Source of the DNA: Paraburkholderia phenazinium
GTDB lineage: Bacteria > Pseudomonadota > Gammaproteobacteria > Burkholderiales > Burkholderiaceae
Reading direction: 5' to 3'
DNA length: 64,000 bases
Assembly (NCBI RefSeq): GCF_900142845.1
Contig: NZ_FSRU01000001.1
Location: 2,108,001 to 2,172,000 of the forward strand
Part shown: piece by piece, positions 9,728 through 19,231 of the stretch
How the letters are laid out: each line of letters begins with the position of its first letter
How positions within the stretch are numbered: position 1 is the first letter of the stretch
Translations under genes and position numbers: made by a program
Notes under the pieces: generated by a model
Database searches by the model: none
Seen by the model: only the letters and a program-made list of their open reading frames with translations
Told to the model about the DNA's origin: nothing

Positions 9728-10012
9728 TTATCCTTCGTGCATGACCTGATGGCGTTGCGCGCCTCGACCCGTCGCTGACATTTCCACGATGTCGCCGGCG
9801 GCAAGGAACTGTAGCGGCTTCATGCCCCCGCCGACGCCCGCCGGTGTACCCATGGTGATCAAATCGCCAGCCCCGAGGGTCATAAATTGGCTGACATGGC
9901 TCACAACCTCATCAACGCTGAAAGTGCGCAGGTGCCAAAGGACCTCGGCAAACTCGGCAGTTGCTTCTTGCGGCTGGGTTCGGGCGTCAACAGCCTCGTT
10001 GGCAGCATTATC
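9728..10012 (-). pseudogene. fumarylacetoacetate hydrolase-family C-terminal relic
   Basis: About 85 residues match the end of FAH-family hydrolases: FSVDEVVSHVSQFMTLGAGD, LITMGTPAGVGGGMKP and GDIVEMSATGRGAQRHQV. The GTPAGVG and GD.VE elements are family landmarks, but the metal-binding and catalytic N-terminal two thirds are absent in all frames upstream. It is a decayed fragment next to other relics. Confidence 0.7.
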
Positions 10013-10194
10013 CATATCACAGGTCTCACAGGTTCATGCGGGCAGCTAGTTCCGTCAGTGCGATTGTTGCTACTCTTCAGTCTTCGACCCATCGGGAACG
10101 CTGCACGCGCTCTCGCAAGGCGCAATGCGACGTTGCGAAGCAAAGAGAAATCCACATCGACCGGTGAGGCGAACCGCAGGAGTACGTGGACGTG

Positions 10195-10278
10195 GTGACA
10201 CTTCTCGCTAGCGCACGGGCATCCTATATGACCAGTGGCATTCTTCGAGTCGACGCAGGCATGTCCCCAAGTATTTGA
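10195..10278 (+). pseudogene. short-chain dehydrogenase C-terminal relic
   Basis: A 27-codon stretch ending in TGA reads LLASARASYMTSGILRVDAG followed by MSPSI, the usual final segment of SDR enzymes (A.Y.TG..L.VDGG). There is no SDR sequence in the preceding DNA, so this is a stub too short to function. Confidence 0.55.
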
Positions 10279-10380
10279 GCTTCAAGGCGAAACTGACGAA
10301 GGTCAGCAACGGCTGATTACCTTCGAGCCTGGAGCCCACCTCCGCCTCGACTAGGAGGTACCGTTGCCAGCGAGGGCGCC

Positions 10381-10755
10381 CTATTCGTTCGCAACGTCCG
10401 GCATGACCTGTCCCATCTCCATCGCCTGACTCGCTGGCACGTCCTGAATGCCGATGACAATCTGGTCATCGGGCGCCCCCGTCGCGGTCTGAAACAGTTT
10501 CCAAAGACGCTGTATCAATTCCCGCTTATATTCCGGCGCTCGCCCGGCCCGCATCAGAAGCGTGAGCGCGGCGGTTGCCGCGGGTTCTCCAGCGGTGAAC
10601 CCGCGGCCAGGTGCATAGTCCTGAAACACGACATGCACCCAATTTTTCGGCACACCGGCATATTCGGAATGCAGGGTCGTCAATTCCGTCGCGAGCCTGG
10701 TCTTAGCCTCACTGTTGAATACGTCTTCCTGAGTGATTATGGTGTAGAGCGGCAT
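10381..10755 (-). CDS. tautomerase-superfamily protein, cis-CaaD-like
   Basis: 124 residues beginning MPLYTIITQEDVF. In this superfamily Met is removed and Pro1 acts as catalytic base or acid. The arrangement (LATELTTLHSEYAGVP, WVHVVFQDY, GRAPEYKRELIQRLW, VPASQAMEMGQVMP) matches the cis-3-chloroacrylic acid dehalogenase-like group. AGGAG lies 8 nt before the ATG at 10755, so the 32 upstream in-frame codons are rejected. It sits downstream of an acetoacetate-decarboxylase-like gene on the same strand with about 90 nt between. The pair could process beta-keto or unsaturated acids, but the substrate is unknown. Confidence 0.82.
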   Translation of the reverse strand: MPLYTIITQEDVFNSEAKTRLATELTTLHSEYAGVPKNWVHVVFQDYAPGRGFTAGEPAATAALTLLMRAGRAPEYKRELIQRLWKLFQTATGAPDDQIVIGIQDVPASQAMEMGQVMPDVANE

Positions 10756-10847
10756 GGTGGCGACTCCTATACTATCGTTTCGCAGGCGTTCGCAGTCACG
10801 GTGGCCCACGTAACCTGGCCCTGCTAATTCGGGGGCCTTCGAGACAA

Positions 10848-11648
10848 TCATCCGACATAGTTCTTCAGAATGCGCAGGTCTGTCACGGAGTACGACATAC
10901 CCAGCCGATATCCGCGGCCGACGCGCAATGGCGCAATCTGGTGCAGGTCCTCGCCGTCGACTTCGGGAAGCTTCAGTTCAGCCGATCCGGTCCAGACGTC
11001 CACGATCGCGAGATTGTCAGTTAGCGACATGGTGAGTTCGTCGACCGGTGGCTTTTCCCACTGGCCGGCCGCCAGTTGTGGAAAGTAACGGCGCATCGTC
11101 GTCGGTCGATTGAAAACGGTCGCTGGGTCAGCGACAGGCCCCTCGAGCTGGATACGGGCGGTCGCCAGCCTTTCCCCGTGCGCGGCCACACTGGCGCCAA
11201 AGCGACTGCCTTTGGCAAGAGGCGCTGCGGCCAGGCTGGGAGCGGAGAAGCTGCGAGTCTGATAGACGGTGGCGAGTTTCTTTGGAAACCCCTGTGCCCA
11301 TCCGCGGGATATTGCGGCATCGTTATCCACGAAGATGTGCGGGCAATAGTTGACCGGAACACCCTCGAAGACTGCTTCGACCAGAACAAAGGCCTCGCGG
11401 TATTGATACCGGGCGGGGTCCGTCAATTCGTCATTGGAACCAGTGAACTGCCAGTCCAGAAACCAGAAGAAGGCACGCCCTGCGGATTTCTCGTCCACTG
11501 TCAGCCCGGGCGGGAGGAGCGCCGCGATAGACTTCTGGTCGGCCCAATACTCGATCGCGAGACAGTCGCTGGAATAGTGCCACGGCGGCAGTGTCGCCAG
11601 TGCGGACTTTCCTTGCGGGGTAACGGGAACTGAGAAGGCTTTAGGCAT
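10848..11648 (-). CDS. acetoacetate decarboxylase-family protein
   Basis: 266 residues. The family Schiff-base motif GFPKK is at 120-124 (Lys123/Lys124) and YREAF with Glu85 resembles the acidic partner. In true acetoacetate decarboxylase the lysine forms an imine with the keto acid; related proteins act on other beta-keto acids or as aldolases. The start MPKAFSVPVT at 11648 follows a GAGGAC-type ribosome site. The longer frame to 11804 is not supported. It is probably co-transcribed with the tautomerase downstream. The exact substrate is open. Confidence 0.83.
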   Translation of the reverse strand: MPKAFSVPVTPQGKSALATLPPWHYSSDCLAIEYWADQKSIAALLPPGLTVDEKSAGRAFFWFLDWQFTGSNDELTDPARYQYREAFVLVEAVFEGVPVNYCPHIFVDNDAAISRGWAQGFPKKLATVYQTRSFSAPSLAAAPLAKGSRFGASVAAHGERLATARIQLEGPVADPATVFNRPTTMRRYFPQLAAGQWEKPPVDELTMSLTDNLAIVDVWTGSAELKLPEVDGEDLHQIAPLRVGRGYRLGMSYSVTDLRILKNYVG

Positions 11649-12629
11649 TTCGTTTCGTCCTCGATTAGCGCCACCCAAAGTCGCTGTCCTTGGAAATCCG
11701 GGCAGTTCCTGGGAACGCCGCATATCACCTGACGCGGACCGCTCCAGGCTACAACTCACGGCCAGGATGCGCTTCGCAGCGGCGCTCGAACCCGCGTGCT
11801 GCACTTGGGATAAGTGTGCCTTACCTCGCCTCTCACAGCTTTCGAAATCGCACGATCAGCTAGCGTATTAGCACGGCACGTACGCCACTAACCACAAGCT
11901 CGTAATTTGTAAGATTTATCTACCTTGCAAGTCCGAAAACCGTTCTGGCAATCACTCCGCCCTTTGCGTGGTCGCTTGCGCTCATGCACTCGTACATCGA
12001 CTACGCAAACTCAGCACGGTCGAGAGGAACAACAAGGCCCACAGGCGCAGCGAATAGTAGAAACGGGCGTATGCGCCCTAACCATCTAACGAGATTCCTG
12101 TGCTCAGATGCGAATCGAAAACTTGGACGCGCCAGTAAAACAACATCGTGCTTTCTCACAATCAGGTGGCGGCCATTGCGCTCTATCTTGTCGACACATC
12201 GACTGCTGCCACTGGAGACGAAGATGCGACAAGAATTCACACATTGATCGACATATCTCTTTCGTAACGTGTCTCGCCTAACAACGCCGTTAAGGTCTGA
12301 ACCCATCCCAACCAGGAATGTATCCGACTATCTTGCACACTTCGAATTTTCACTGTTTGTGAGCATCGGAGTTTCGATGTTCGGTCTAGCGGTCGAGTTG
12401 CTGAGCGTCAATTCGCTTACTGAAGCATGCGCCCCGATCGCCACAGTCACCGTCTGGACCGCTTTTGCTTATTGCGCCGCGGTCCTCCTCCCTCGCTCAC
12501 CACAACAGTTTCAATTGCATTGCCCGGCGGGGCTGACCACCAGCCTGCTGATGCTTTTCGCGGGACCGACAATTTCAACGTTCAGATCTTGCCTCTACAC
12601 CATCGATTGTCTCGGAAAATACGCCGCCG
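11649..12629. other. long region without a supported gene
   Basis: Nearly 1 kb between the decarboxylase-like gene and the end of the AraC gene. A plus-strand frame from 12269 has some hydrophobic stretches but runs into the AraC gene, has no ribosome site and resembles nothing I know. I see no RNA gene or clear terminator. Confidence 0.4.
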
Positions 12630-13592
12630 TCATACTTGCTCTGCAGATACGGGCTCACGAGCATCACGTTCCGATCTTCCGTGACGATAAACCCCACATT
12701 GGGCGTCCCTCTTTAATTGTTCCGCCCGCCATGCATTCGGCGAAACGCCTACAAGGCGCTTGAAAACTGCGCTGAAGTGGGCATGCGAGCGGAAGCCACA
12801 CGCAAGTGCAACATCCAGGATCGTCCTATCTGCATTCAGAAGGTTCGATTTGGCGCGCTCAATCCGTCGGTCCCTCAGGTAATCATGAGATGAAGTCCCC
12901 ATCGCGAGACGGAACTGAGCAGCAAAATGCATGCGTGTCACACCCGCGCTCGCCGCCATATCTTTCAGCGCAATTGGCTCGGCGAGGTGATCCTCGATGA
13001 ACTCCATCGCACGTTCAAGCCTCCAGGCCGGGAGCGACGTGCGCCGAATCTGGCCGTGCGGCGCGCTCGTCCAATTGGCACGGTGAGAAAGCAGTCTCGC
13101 GATAATGGCGTCCCGAATTGCGCAAGCATATTGGCGGCGAAAGGTCACAGCACAGTCCGGCATATCCGATAGCGACAGCGCCAGTCTTTCAATCGCGGCG
13201 TCACAAGTCACCCCTCGCCCGCCCAAGGTCATTGGGACAGGCGCGTTCTCAATATTGCCAGCCGAAAAATAACGCCTGACGCGCTGAACAGGCAGGAATA
13301 TGTGCAACACGTCACACGAAGAATGGAATCGGACCGCGGCGGTCACTTCGGGTTGCGTAACCAGCATTGAACCGGGGGCGACGAAGCCGCTCCACACAAC
13401 CTCGCCGGCGTGATAGAAGTTCATGCGGGTCGAGGTAAGGTGTACGGCGACAGTGAAGAAACCCGCTAATCCTGCGTGCTCGAAGCTTGTACGTCTGCAG
13501 TCCGGCATTCGCCAACGGGACGCAACGATACCATCGGCCGGAGACACATTTCTCCAGTAGTCCTCAATTATTAAACAGTCTCGGGATGACAT
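12630..13592 (-). CDS. AraC-family transcriptional regulator
   Basis: About 320 residues. The C-terminal third holds the double helix-turn-helix of AraC/XylS regulators (PIALKDMAASAGVTRMHFAA, then RTILDVALACGFRSHAHFS and the FKRLVGVSPNAWR signature). The N-terminal part is a cupin-like sensor domain with no recognisable ligand. I start at 13592, where GGAG lies 9 nt before the ATG; an in-frame ATG at 13622 is an alternative. It is isolated: no adjacent operon is obviously its target, though the decarboxylase/tautomerase pair lies downstream on the same strand. Confidence 0.85.
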   Translation of the reverse strand: MSSRDCLIIEDYWRNVSPADGIVASRWRMPDCRRTSFEHAGLAGFFTVAVHLTSTRMNFYHAGEVVWSGFVAPGSMLVTQPEVTAAVRFHSSCDVLHIFLPVQRVRRYFSAGNIENAPVPMTLGGRGVTCDAAIERLALSLSDMPDCAVTFRRQYACAIRDAIIARLLSHRANWTSAPHGQIRRTSLPAWRLERAMEFIEDHLAEPIALKDMAASAGVTRMHFAAQFRLAMGTSSHDYLRDRRIERAKSNLLNADRTILDVALACGFRSHAHFSAVFKRLVGVSPNAWRAEQLKRDAQCGVYRHGRSERDAREPVSAEQV

Positions 13593-14020
13593 GATTGCAA
13601 GCTCCAATGCTCCAGCATTCACCTTCGACGGAAGACGACGTCGGCATCAAACATTTGTTCCACTGTTCTTTGCTGCATCTCCGGCGAGCAGCGCATGTTG
13701 CTCCCGGACTTCGCCCAGAACAGGATTGAACGTCACATTCCGGTTCGGTACTACATACTCAAGGTAGTCCGTAACTACAACTACGGCTAAAGACGCAGGC
13801 ACCGTCCCAGCTTGCGATAGTCGCGATCTGTTTGTCGGCGGCCAGTCTGCCGCCTTGACCGCTTTTTACTGGGCGGCTTCCCGCCATTATCGGCATACGC
13901 CAATCATCGGCCAGGAGACACGGGGCCTCAATGTGTATGCGATGCGGTCACGAGGCTGCGCACCCGACGAAGTCGTTGCAATCCGCTGTCAATATGAGAC
14001 TCCTGCAGGCAACCCGGGGG
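13593..14020. other. intergenic stretch, nothing recognised
   Basis: About 430 bp upstream of the AraC gene and beyond the end of the betaine transporter operon. A plus-strand frame at 13855-14055 has no ribosome site or family resemblance. Some AraC promoter DNA is expected at the left end, but no operator stands out. Confidence 0.35.
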
Positions 14021-14569
14021 TTACCCAAGACTTAGGCTCCGATTGTATTGTCTAACCTGGCGCAGGTAACGCACCGCTGGTCTAAGTGCGTCATTGCTCC
14101 GTAACGGTCTCCACTGTACAAAGGCCTCAAGAGCGCGCTCGTGCTCGACAAGAAGTTCAATGCGCTCGCGGTCAGCAGCGGGTACGTCGTGCAACAGCGC
14201 TTCAAATCGAACGACGGCCGGTGAAATCCTTCGGGCCATTTCGAGCATCAGCATGTCCCATGTGAGGTGCTTCAAACTCTGCTCAACAGCGAGTTCGTTT
14301 GCGGTCGATGCTGTCGGTGCGAGGTGTTCAATACGGTGCCTCACCAGTAACTCCCGCAGCAGCGACCCTGTCTCTCGTTCGACCTCGGTCAGAAGCTGGA
14401 AGGCGCGTCTTGCGTACAAATCTTTTCGGTAGTGGCGAGACAATTTGAAAAACAAACTGTGACCAAGCACCTCTCCTTTATAGGCTTGCAGTATTTCCTG
14501 CTTATAGATGCCGGCGACTTCTTCTGCTTGACTGTCCGAGCTTCGATTCATACGTCGTCCGTTGAACAT
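14021..14569 (-). CDS. hypothetical helical protein at the end of the betaine transporter operon
   Basis: 182 residues, almost entirely predicted helix, with acidic pairs spaced as in four-helix-bundle proteins (EEVAGIYKQEILQAYKGEV, LLTEVERETGSLL, LLVEHERALEAF). This hints at a ferritin-like fold, but the canonical ExxH iron-binding pairs are not clear, so no function is assigned. It begins 17 nt after the ATPase gene and is surely the last gene of the transporter operon. An ATG at 14551 is an alternative start. The conserved-looking position suggests a role in betaine or choline metabolism. Confidence 0.65.
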   Translation of the reverse strand: MFNGRRMNRSSDSQAEEVAGIYKQEILQAYKGEVLGHSLFFKLSRHYRKDLYARRAFQLLTEVERETGSLLRELLVRHRIEHLAPTASTANELAVEQSLKHLTWDMLMLEMARRISPAVVRFEALLHDVPAADRERIELLVEHERALEAFVQWRPLRSNDALRPAVRYLRQVRQYNRSLSLG

Positions 14570-14586
14570 TGTCGTTTGAAGAGCGC

Positions 14587-15417
14587 TCAGTGAGCAGTGG
14601 CTTTCTTGAAGAAGCGCAGCACATAGTCGTTCGCCGGATTATCACGAATCTGCTCAGGGGTGCCCACCTGAACGACCTCCCCATCTTTCATGATGGCGAT
14701 TCGAGAGCCGAGCTTCATGGCTTCATCAATGTCGTGTGTAATGAAAATGATGGTCTTCTGCAATTCGTTCTGCATCTCCAGCAACAGGTCTTGCAGGTCA
14801 GCTCGAATCAATGGGTCCAATGCGGAGAAAGCCTCATCCATCAGAAGTATGTCGGGATCCGACACGAGTGCGCGAGCGAGACCGACGCGCTGGCGCATGC
14901 CGCCAGAGAGTTCGTCTGGGAATTTGTCTGCATATCCGCGCAACCCAATGCGCCCCTGAAGCCACTTCTCCGCGGCTGCAATGGAGGCAGATTTCGAGTC
15001 GCCTCGCAGCGTCCTCCCGAAGATAATGTTTTCCATCACCGTTTTATGCGGCAACAGTGCGAAGCTCTGAAACACCATGCCGATATTATATCGCCGAACG
15101 TTTCGCATCTCTGATTTGGACAGCTTCAAAAGGTCCTTACCGCGAAAGAGCAATTGGCCTGAAGTCGGCTCAATGAGACGATTGAAGTGGCGTACCAACG
15201 TCGACTTGCCGGACCCGGACAGGCCCATGATGACGAAGATTTCGCCCTCACAGATCTCCAGTGAAACATCACGGACTGCGACGGTGCAGTTCGTTGCATC
15301 AAGAATGTCCTGTCGGCTGCCTCCATTCCGTGCGGCGTCCTGAGCTGCACGGAGACTTCCTGAATCCCTGCCGAATATCTTGTAGACGTTCCTCAATTCA
15401 ATCAGCGTGGCGCTCAT
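14587..15417 (-). CDS. glycine betaine/choline ABC transporter, ATP-binding protein
   Basis: 276-residue ABC ATPase of the ProV/OpuAA class: Walker A GLSGSGKST (65-73), a Q-loop near 117, signature LSGGMRQ (170-176), Walker B ILLMDEAF (190-197), and the switch His in FITHD. About 25 extra residues before the conserved KDVSLEI-type strand are typical of quaternary-amine transporters. It lacks the C-terminal CBS tandem of osmoregulated ProV, which fits a catabolic rather than osmoprotective system. The ATG overlaps the permease stop (ATGA). It powers import through the permease encoded just upstream. Confidence 0.9.
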   Translation of the reverse strand: MSATLIELRNVYKIFGRDSGSLRAAQDAARNGGSRQDILDATNCTVAVRDVSLEICEGEIFVIMGLSGSGKSTLVRHFNRLIEPTSGQLLFRGKDLLKLSKSEMRNVRRYNIGMVFQSFALLPHKTVMENIIFGRTLRGDSKSASIAAAEKWLQGRIGLRGYADKFPDELSGGMRQRVGLARALVSDPDILLMDEAFSALDPLIRADLQDLLLEMQNELQKTIIFITHDIDEAMKLGSRIAIMKDGEVVQVGTPEQIRDNPANDYVLRFFKKATAH

Positions 15418-16340
15418 GCCTTTGCCTCCTGCTTTTCCGCAGTTGCTGCGCTCGACTTACGGATAGGCTGCTTGTTTGCTTTAGTGATTTTCAAACGCGC
15501 ACGTCGCGAGCGGCCATATGCCTGCGTAATTCGGTCGAAAACCACCGCGAGCATGACGATGGCAAGACCCGCCTGGATTCCCTGCCCCATGTCAAGGTTG
15601 TTGATACTTGCCAGAACGTCCTCCCCGAGACCCTTTGCGCCAATCATCGACGCAATTACCACCATGGCGAGTGACATCATCACCGCCTGGTTGACGCCCG
15701 CCATGATCGAAGGAAGCGCGAGCGGTAGTTCAACGGCAAACAGTTGCTGCATTGGAGTAGCGCCGAAGGCTTGAGACGCCTCGAGCACGTCCTCTGGCAG
15801 CTGCCGAAGCCCGAGTTCCGTCAACCGCATCAGCGGCGGCAGCGCGTACACCGTGGTCGCGAATACGGCCGGCACGCGGCCAAGTCCAAAAAGCATCAGA
15901 ACCGGAATGAGGTACACAAAGGAAGGTAGCGTCTGCATCATGTCGAGAACTGGGTTGAGCACTCTTCTCAAAGCTTTCGACTTGGCCATCGCGATGCCCA
16001 TCGGAATCCCGATGATTACCGTTACCAGCAATGCTACGACCATGATGGAGACCGTCGAGATGAGCTTGCTCCACAGACCGAGGCATCCGATGCTGTAGAT
16101 AAGTGCAACCATCATGATAGTCGGTACAAGTCGTCGAATGCCCAGCCACGCTAATATTCCAAGCGCCAACAGAAGAACTACGGGTGGCGTCGCCTGGAGC
16201 CCGTGTTCAACAGGGTTGAGAATCCATACCAGTAACCAGGTACTGACAACGTGGAACTGGTCAGCATACTGCTGGACCATCCGGGTGAAACCCTGATTGA
16301 TGGTATCAGCCAGATTCACCGAAAAGAATATACCGTTCAC
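15414..16340 (-). CDS. glycine betaine/choline ABC transporter, permease
   Basis: 308-residue inner-membrane permease with six or seven hydrophobic segments and the binding-protein-dependent transport signature (EASQAFGATPMQQLFAVELP, the coupling helix that contacts the ATPase). I start at the GTG at 16340 because GGAGG lies 7 nt upstream; the in-frame ATG at 16385 has no ribosome site. It forms one operon with the binding protein before it and the ATPase after it (4-nt ATGA overlap). Confidence 0.9.
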   Translation of the reverse strand: MNGIFFSVNLADTINQGFTRMVQQYADQFHVVSTWLLVWILNPVEHGLQATPPVVLLLALGILAWLGIRRLVPTIMMVALIYSIGCLGLWSKLISTVSIMVVALLVTVIIGIPMGIAMAKSKALRRVLNPVLDMMQTLPSFVYLIPVLMLFGLGRVPAVFATTVYALPPLMRLTELGLRQLPEDVLEASQAFGATPMQQLFAVELPLALPSIMAGVNQAVMMSLAMVVIASMIGAKGLGEDVLASINNLDMGQGIQAGLAIVMLAVVFDRITQAYGRSRRARLKITKANKQPIRKSSAATAEKQEAKA

Positions 16341-16390
16341 AGTTCTGCCTCCATGTCCTGTTGCCCGCCAGGGGGCAACAGGCATCGTAC

Positions 16391-17434
16391 CTAATTCGAA
16401 ATCGACGCTTCGACTTTCTTCGCCACGTCAGCAGGAACCCACGTAGCGAGCTCCTGCGGATTTGCCTTCAGGTATTGGATTGCAAGGGACCGAGGGTCTG
16501 CTTTTGTCGCCCCCATGCTGGCAAGCGCCTGATTCACGGCCGACATGGGCAAAGACATCTTGCTTAGAAAGTCGACCGTGGTGCTATCGGTTGAAGCGAA
16601 GGGGGCGGAAACTACAATCTTCAGATTTGTTACAGGGGACGCCGACGGACAAGGATCCGAATCTTTACTGTTATTGATGGTCTTCCAGCACTTCTCATTG
16701 AACGACGGTTCGTCCAGCCTGATCGACGGGTATCGCGCGAGCAGGGTCGACGGTTGATAGTAGTAGTAGACAATGGGCTTGCCACGCTCGTAAGCCGACG
16801 CAATGGTTGCATCCATTGCCGCCCCAGTTCCAGGATGGGTGTTGGTATACGAAGCATCGAGCTTGTAGGCTTTCAGCTTTTGAGTGTTGTCAGACTCGCA
16901 TTGCCAGCCGATTGGGCAATTGAGAATGCTCCCTTTCGTCGGATCTTCGGGGTCAGCGAAAATGTTGCTCAAGCCTGAAAGTTGCGACACGGATTTCAGG
17001 TCTGGCGCGACAGCTTTGATGCCACGCTTCGGGTCACCCTGAACTACGTAAGCAGGCACGTAGAAGCCTTCAACGCTCCCGCCTTTCACCAGGTCGCCTA
17101 TGACCTTGACCTTTCCTTCCTTGGCGGCGGTTTCAACAGCTGCAGTACGACCGTTCCAGTACTCGACGAAGACCTGAAGATCGTTGCTCGAGACAGCGCC
17201 TAGCGTAATGGAGTTTGAACCATTCACCGTTTCGGTCTTGCAGTCGTAACCCTTTTCGAGGACGTACCGAGCAATCTCGGTGAAGAACTTGCCGCTATCC
17301 CAGCCGATTTCTGCGAACTTGATGGGCTTCCCCGAACTACACCAAGGCGAAGTGGATGCGGCCAACGCCGGCGCAGACAGGCTGGCAAAGCTGAAGGTAA
17401 CCGCCGCTATTCCTAGAATCTTCCGATAGTTCAT
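16391..17434 (-). CDS. glycine betaine/choline-binding periplasmic protein
   Basis: 347 residues with a typical Sec signal peptide (hydrophobic core 8-22, cleavage after APALA near 25) followed by an OpuAC-type type-II binding domain. Features include FAEIGWDSGKFFTEIARYVL and conserved aromatic residues (VFVEYWNGR, YYYYQPS), as used for cation-pi binding of quaternary amines. Ligand specificity (betaine, choline or carnitine) cannot be decided by eye. It is followed 50 nt later by the permease and preceded by etfA, so import and betaine oxidation are encoded in one gene run. Confidence 0.9.
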   Translation of the reverse strand: MNYRKILGIAAVTFSFASLSAPALAASTSPWCSSGKPIKFAEIGWDSGKFFTEIARYVLEKGYDCKTETVNGSNSITLGAVSSNDLQVFVEYWNGRTAAVETAAKEGKVKVIGDLVKGGSVEGFYVPAYVVQGDPKRGIKAVAPDLKSVSQLSGLSNIFADPEDPTKGSILNCPIGWQCESDNTQKLKAYKLDASYTNTHPGTGAAMDATIASAYERGKPIVYYYYQPSTLLARYPSIRLDEPSFNEKCWKTINNSKDSDPCPSASPVTNLKIVVSAPFASTDSTTVDFLSKMSLPMSAVNQALASMGATKADPRSLAIQYLKANPQELATWVPADVAKKVEASISN

Positions 17435-17509
17435 AGGTGCCTCATTGGGTCTTGGATAAAATTAGACTCGCCAATCTCTTGACCGAGTCGATGTGGTCAG
17501 TCACAACGC

Positions 17510-18454
17510 TTATTGGGCCTCAATCCACTGAGGTACTGCCGTAAAGAGGTCGGCAACCAGGCCGTAGTCTGCGACTCCGAATATCGGTGCATCCGGGTCA
17601 GAGTTCACAGCGACGATGATTTTCGATTCGCGCATCCCTGCGAGATGCTGGATGGCCCCGGAAAGACCAATCGCGATGTACACGTCGGGCGCGACAACCT
17701 TCCCTGTTTGTCCGACCTGGCGGTCATTTGGAGCGAAACCGGCGTCTACCGCGGCCCGCGATGCACCCAGGGCCGCACCAAGCTTGTCTGCCAGCGGAGT
17801 CAGGATGCGGTCGTAGCTTTCTTTGCTGCCCAAGCCCCGGCCACCCGAGACAATGATTTTTGCCGACGCCAAGTCTGGTCTGTCGGAGACTTCATGCTGT
17901 CGTTCCGTAACCCGCGCATAACGCCCGTCCGTTTCGGCATCGCACATGCCAATCGGCGCCGCACTCTCTCCAGCCTGTGCTGCGGTGAATGCAGTCGAGC
18001 GCACAGTGATGACCTTAACGGCATCAAGCGCTTCAACGGTTGCAATCACGTTGCCGGCATACGTAGGACGCTCGAAGAGTGATTGTCCTTTGATCGCCGT
18101 GATATCAGAGAACTGCGCGACATCCAACTTTGCGGCGATGCGTGGTGCGACGCTCTTGCCGAAGCTCGAGGCGCTAAAGAGAATGTGGGTGTAACCGTTC
18201 CTGGCCAACGCGAGAACGGTCTTTGCGACGCCCTCGGGGTTACGGTCAGCAAGACTCGACGAGGTAGCCGTCAGAACCTTGCCGACGGGAAGTCGAGAAG
18301 CGAACTTTGCAGACGCGTCGAAACGGTCGCCCACCAGCAGAAGATGAACCTCTGCGCCGGCGTGGCTTGCGATTTCGCTCGCGGCCGTTACAGTGTTGAA
18401 GGTCGACGGAAGCAGCGTGTCGTCAAGGACGTCTGCAATAGCAAGAATGGCCAT
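17510..18454 (-). CDS. etfA: electron transfer flavoprotein, alpha subunit
   Basis: 314 residues. The C-terminal FAD domain shows the ETF-alpha signature ([32 protein letters not shown], and [20 protein letters not shown]). ETF accepts electrons one at a time from flavin dehydrogenases and passes them to ETF:ubiquinone oxidoreductase; no gene for the latter is in this window. It lies 10 nt after etfB and downstream of the dimethylglycine-dehydrogenase-like gene, so this is probably a dedicated ETF for demethylation of dimethylglycine rather than the housekeeping pair for fatty acids. Confidence 0.94.
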   Translation of the reverse strand: MAILAIADVLDDTLLPSTFNTVTAASEIASHAGAEVHLLLVGDRFDASAKFASRLPVGKVLTATSSSLADRNPEGVAKTVLALARNGYTHILFSASSFGKSVAPRIAAKLDVAQFSDITAIKGQSLFERPTYAGNVIATVEALDAVKVITVRSTAFTAAQAGESAAPIGMCDAETDGRYARVTERQHEVSDRPDLASAKIIVSGGRGLGSKESYDRILTPLADKLGAALGASRAAVDAGFAPNDRQVGQTGKVVAPDVYIAIGLSGAIQHLAGMRESKIIVAVNSDPDAPIFGVADYGLVADLFTAVPQWIEAQ

Positions 18455-18464
18455 GGATCTACCT

Positions 18465-19214
18465 TTAGCTTAACGTTGTCTCGGCGCGCAGACGCGACAC
18501 AAGAGTGGCTACATCCGGAACAATTTCGCCTGCTTTGCGCGGCGCTGGCTCACGTACGCTCACGGTGCGAAAACGCGGCGCGACGTCTACGTCCAGGTCT
18601 GCGACGTCGATAACCTCCAGCGGTTTCTTCTTCGCTTTCATCAGATTCGGGAGCGTCACGTAGCGCGGTTCGTTCAATCGGAGGTCTGCTGTAATGACAG
18701 CGGGCAAATCCATCTCGACCGTTTCGCGTCCGTCATCGGTTTCCTTCACGACCACGAGCTGGTCGCCGCGTCGCTCAATTGACGAGGCATACGTCGCCTG
18801 AGGCACATCAAGCAGCGCAGCCAGTAATTGCCCGGTCTGATTGGAGTCGTCATCGATAGCCTGCTTACCCATGAGCACGAGTTCTGCAGCTTCCCTGGCG
18901 ACCAGCGCTTTCATGATCTTTGCAACGGCCAGCGGCTGCAGCTCGGCATCGGTCTGGACGAGAATCGCCCGGTCCGCACCCATCGCTAGTGCTGTGCGCA
19001 GTGCGTCCTGCGACTGAGCAGTTCCGCAGGACACGACCACCACTTCGGACGCGTCGCCTTTCTCCTTCAATCTTACCGCCGCTTCGACCGCAATTTCATC
19101 AAAGGGGTTGACCGTCATCTTGATGTTTGCGAGGGCCACGCCGGTGCCGTCACTGCGCACGCGAACCTTGACGTTCGGGTCGGGGACGCGCTTTACACCT
19201 ACCAGAATCTTCAT
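18465..19214 (-). CDS. etfB: electron transfer flavoprotein, beta subunit
   Basis: 249 residues of the adenine-nucleotide alpha-hydrolase fold. The AMP-binding segment [16 protein letters not shown] is present, as is the ETF-beta signature and recognition loop ([20 protein letters not shown]), which docks partner dehydrogenases. It starts 17 nt after the stop of the dimethylglycine-dehydrogenase-like gene and is followed by etfA. The heterodimer carries one FAD (mostly on alpha) and one AMP. Confidence 0.94.
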   Translation of the reverse strand: MKILVGVKRVPDPNVKVRVRSDGTGVALANIKMTVNPFDEIAVEAAVRLKEKGDASEVVVVSCGTAQSQDALRTALAMGADRAILVQTDAELQPLAVAKIMKALVAREAAELVLMGKQAIDDDSNQTGQLLAALLDVPQATYASSIERRGDQLVVVKETDDGRETVEMDLPAVITADLRLNEPRYVTLPNLMKAKKKPLEVIDVADLDVDVAPRFRTVSVREPAPRKAGEIVPDVATLVSRLRAETTLS

Positions 19215-19231
19215 TTCAATCGCTTCCTTGA

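Noticed and set aside
12269..12763. 164-codon plus-strand frame with hydrophobic segments
   Set aside because: It overlaps the end of the AraC gene, lacks a ribosome site and resembles no known membrane protein.
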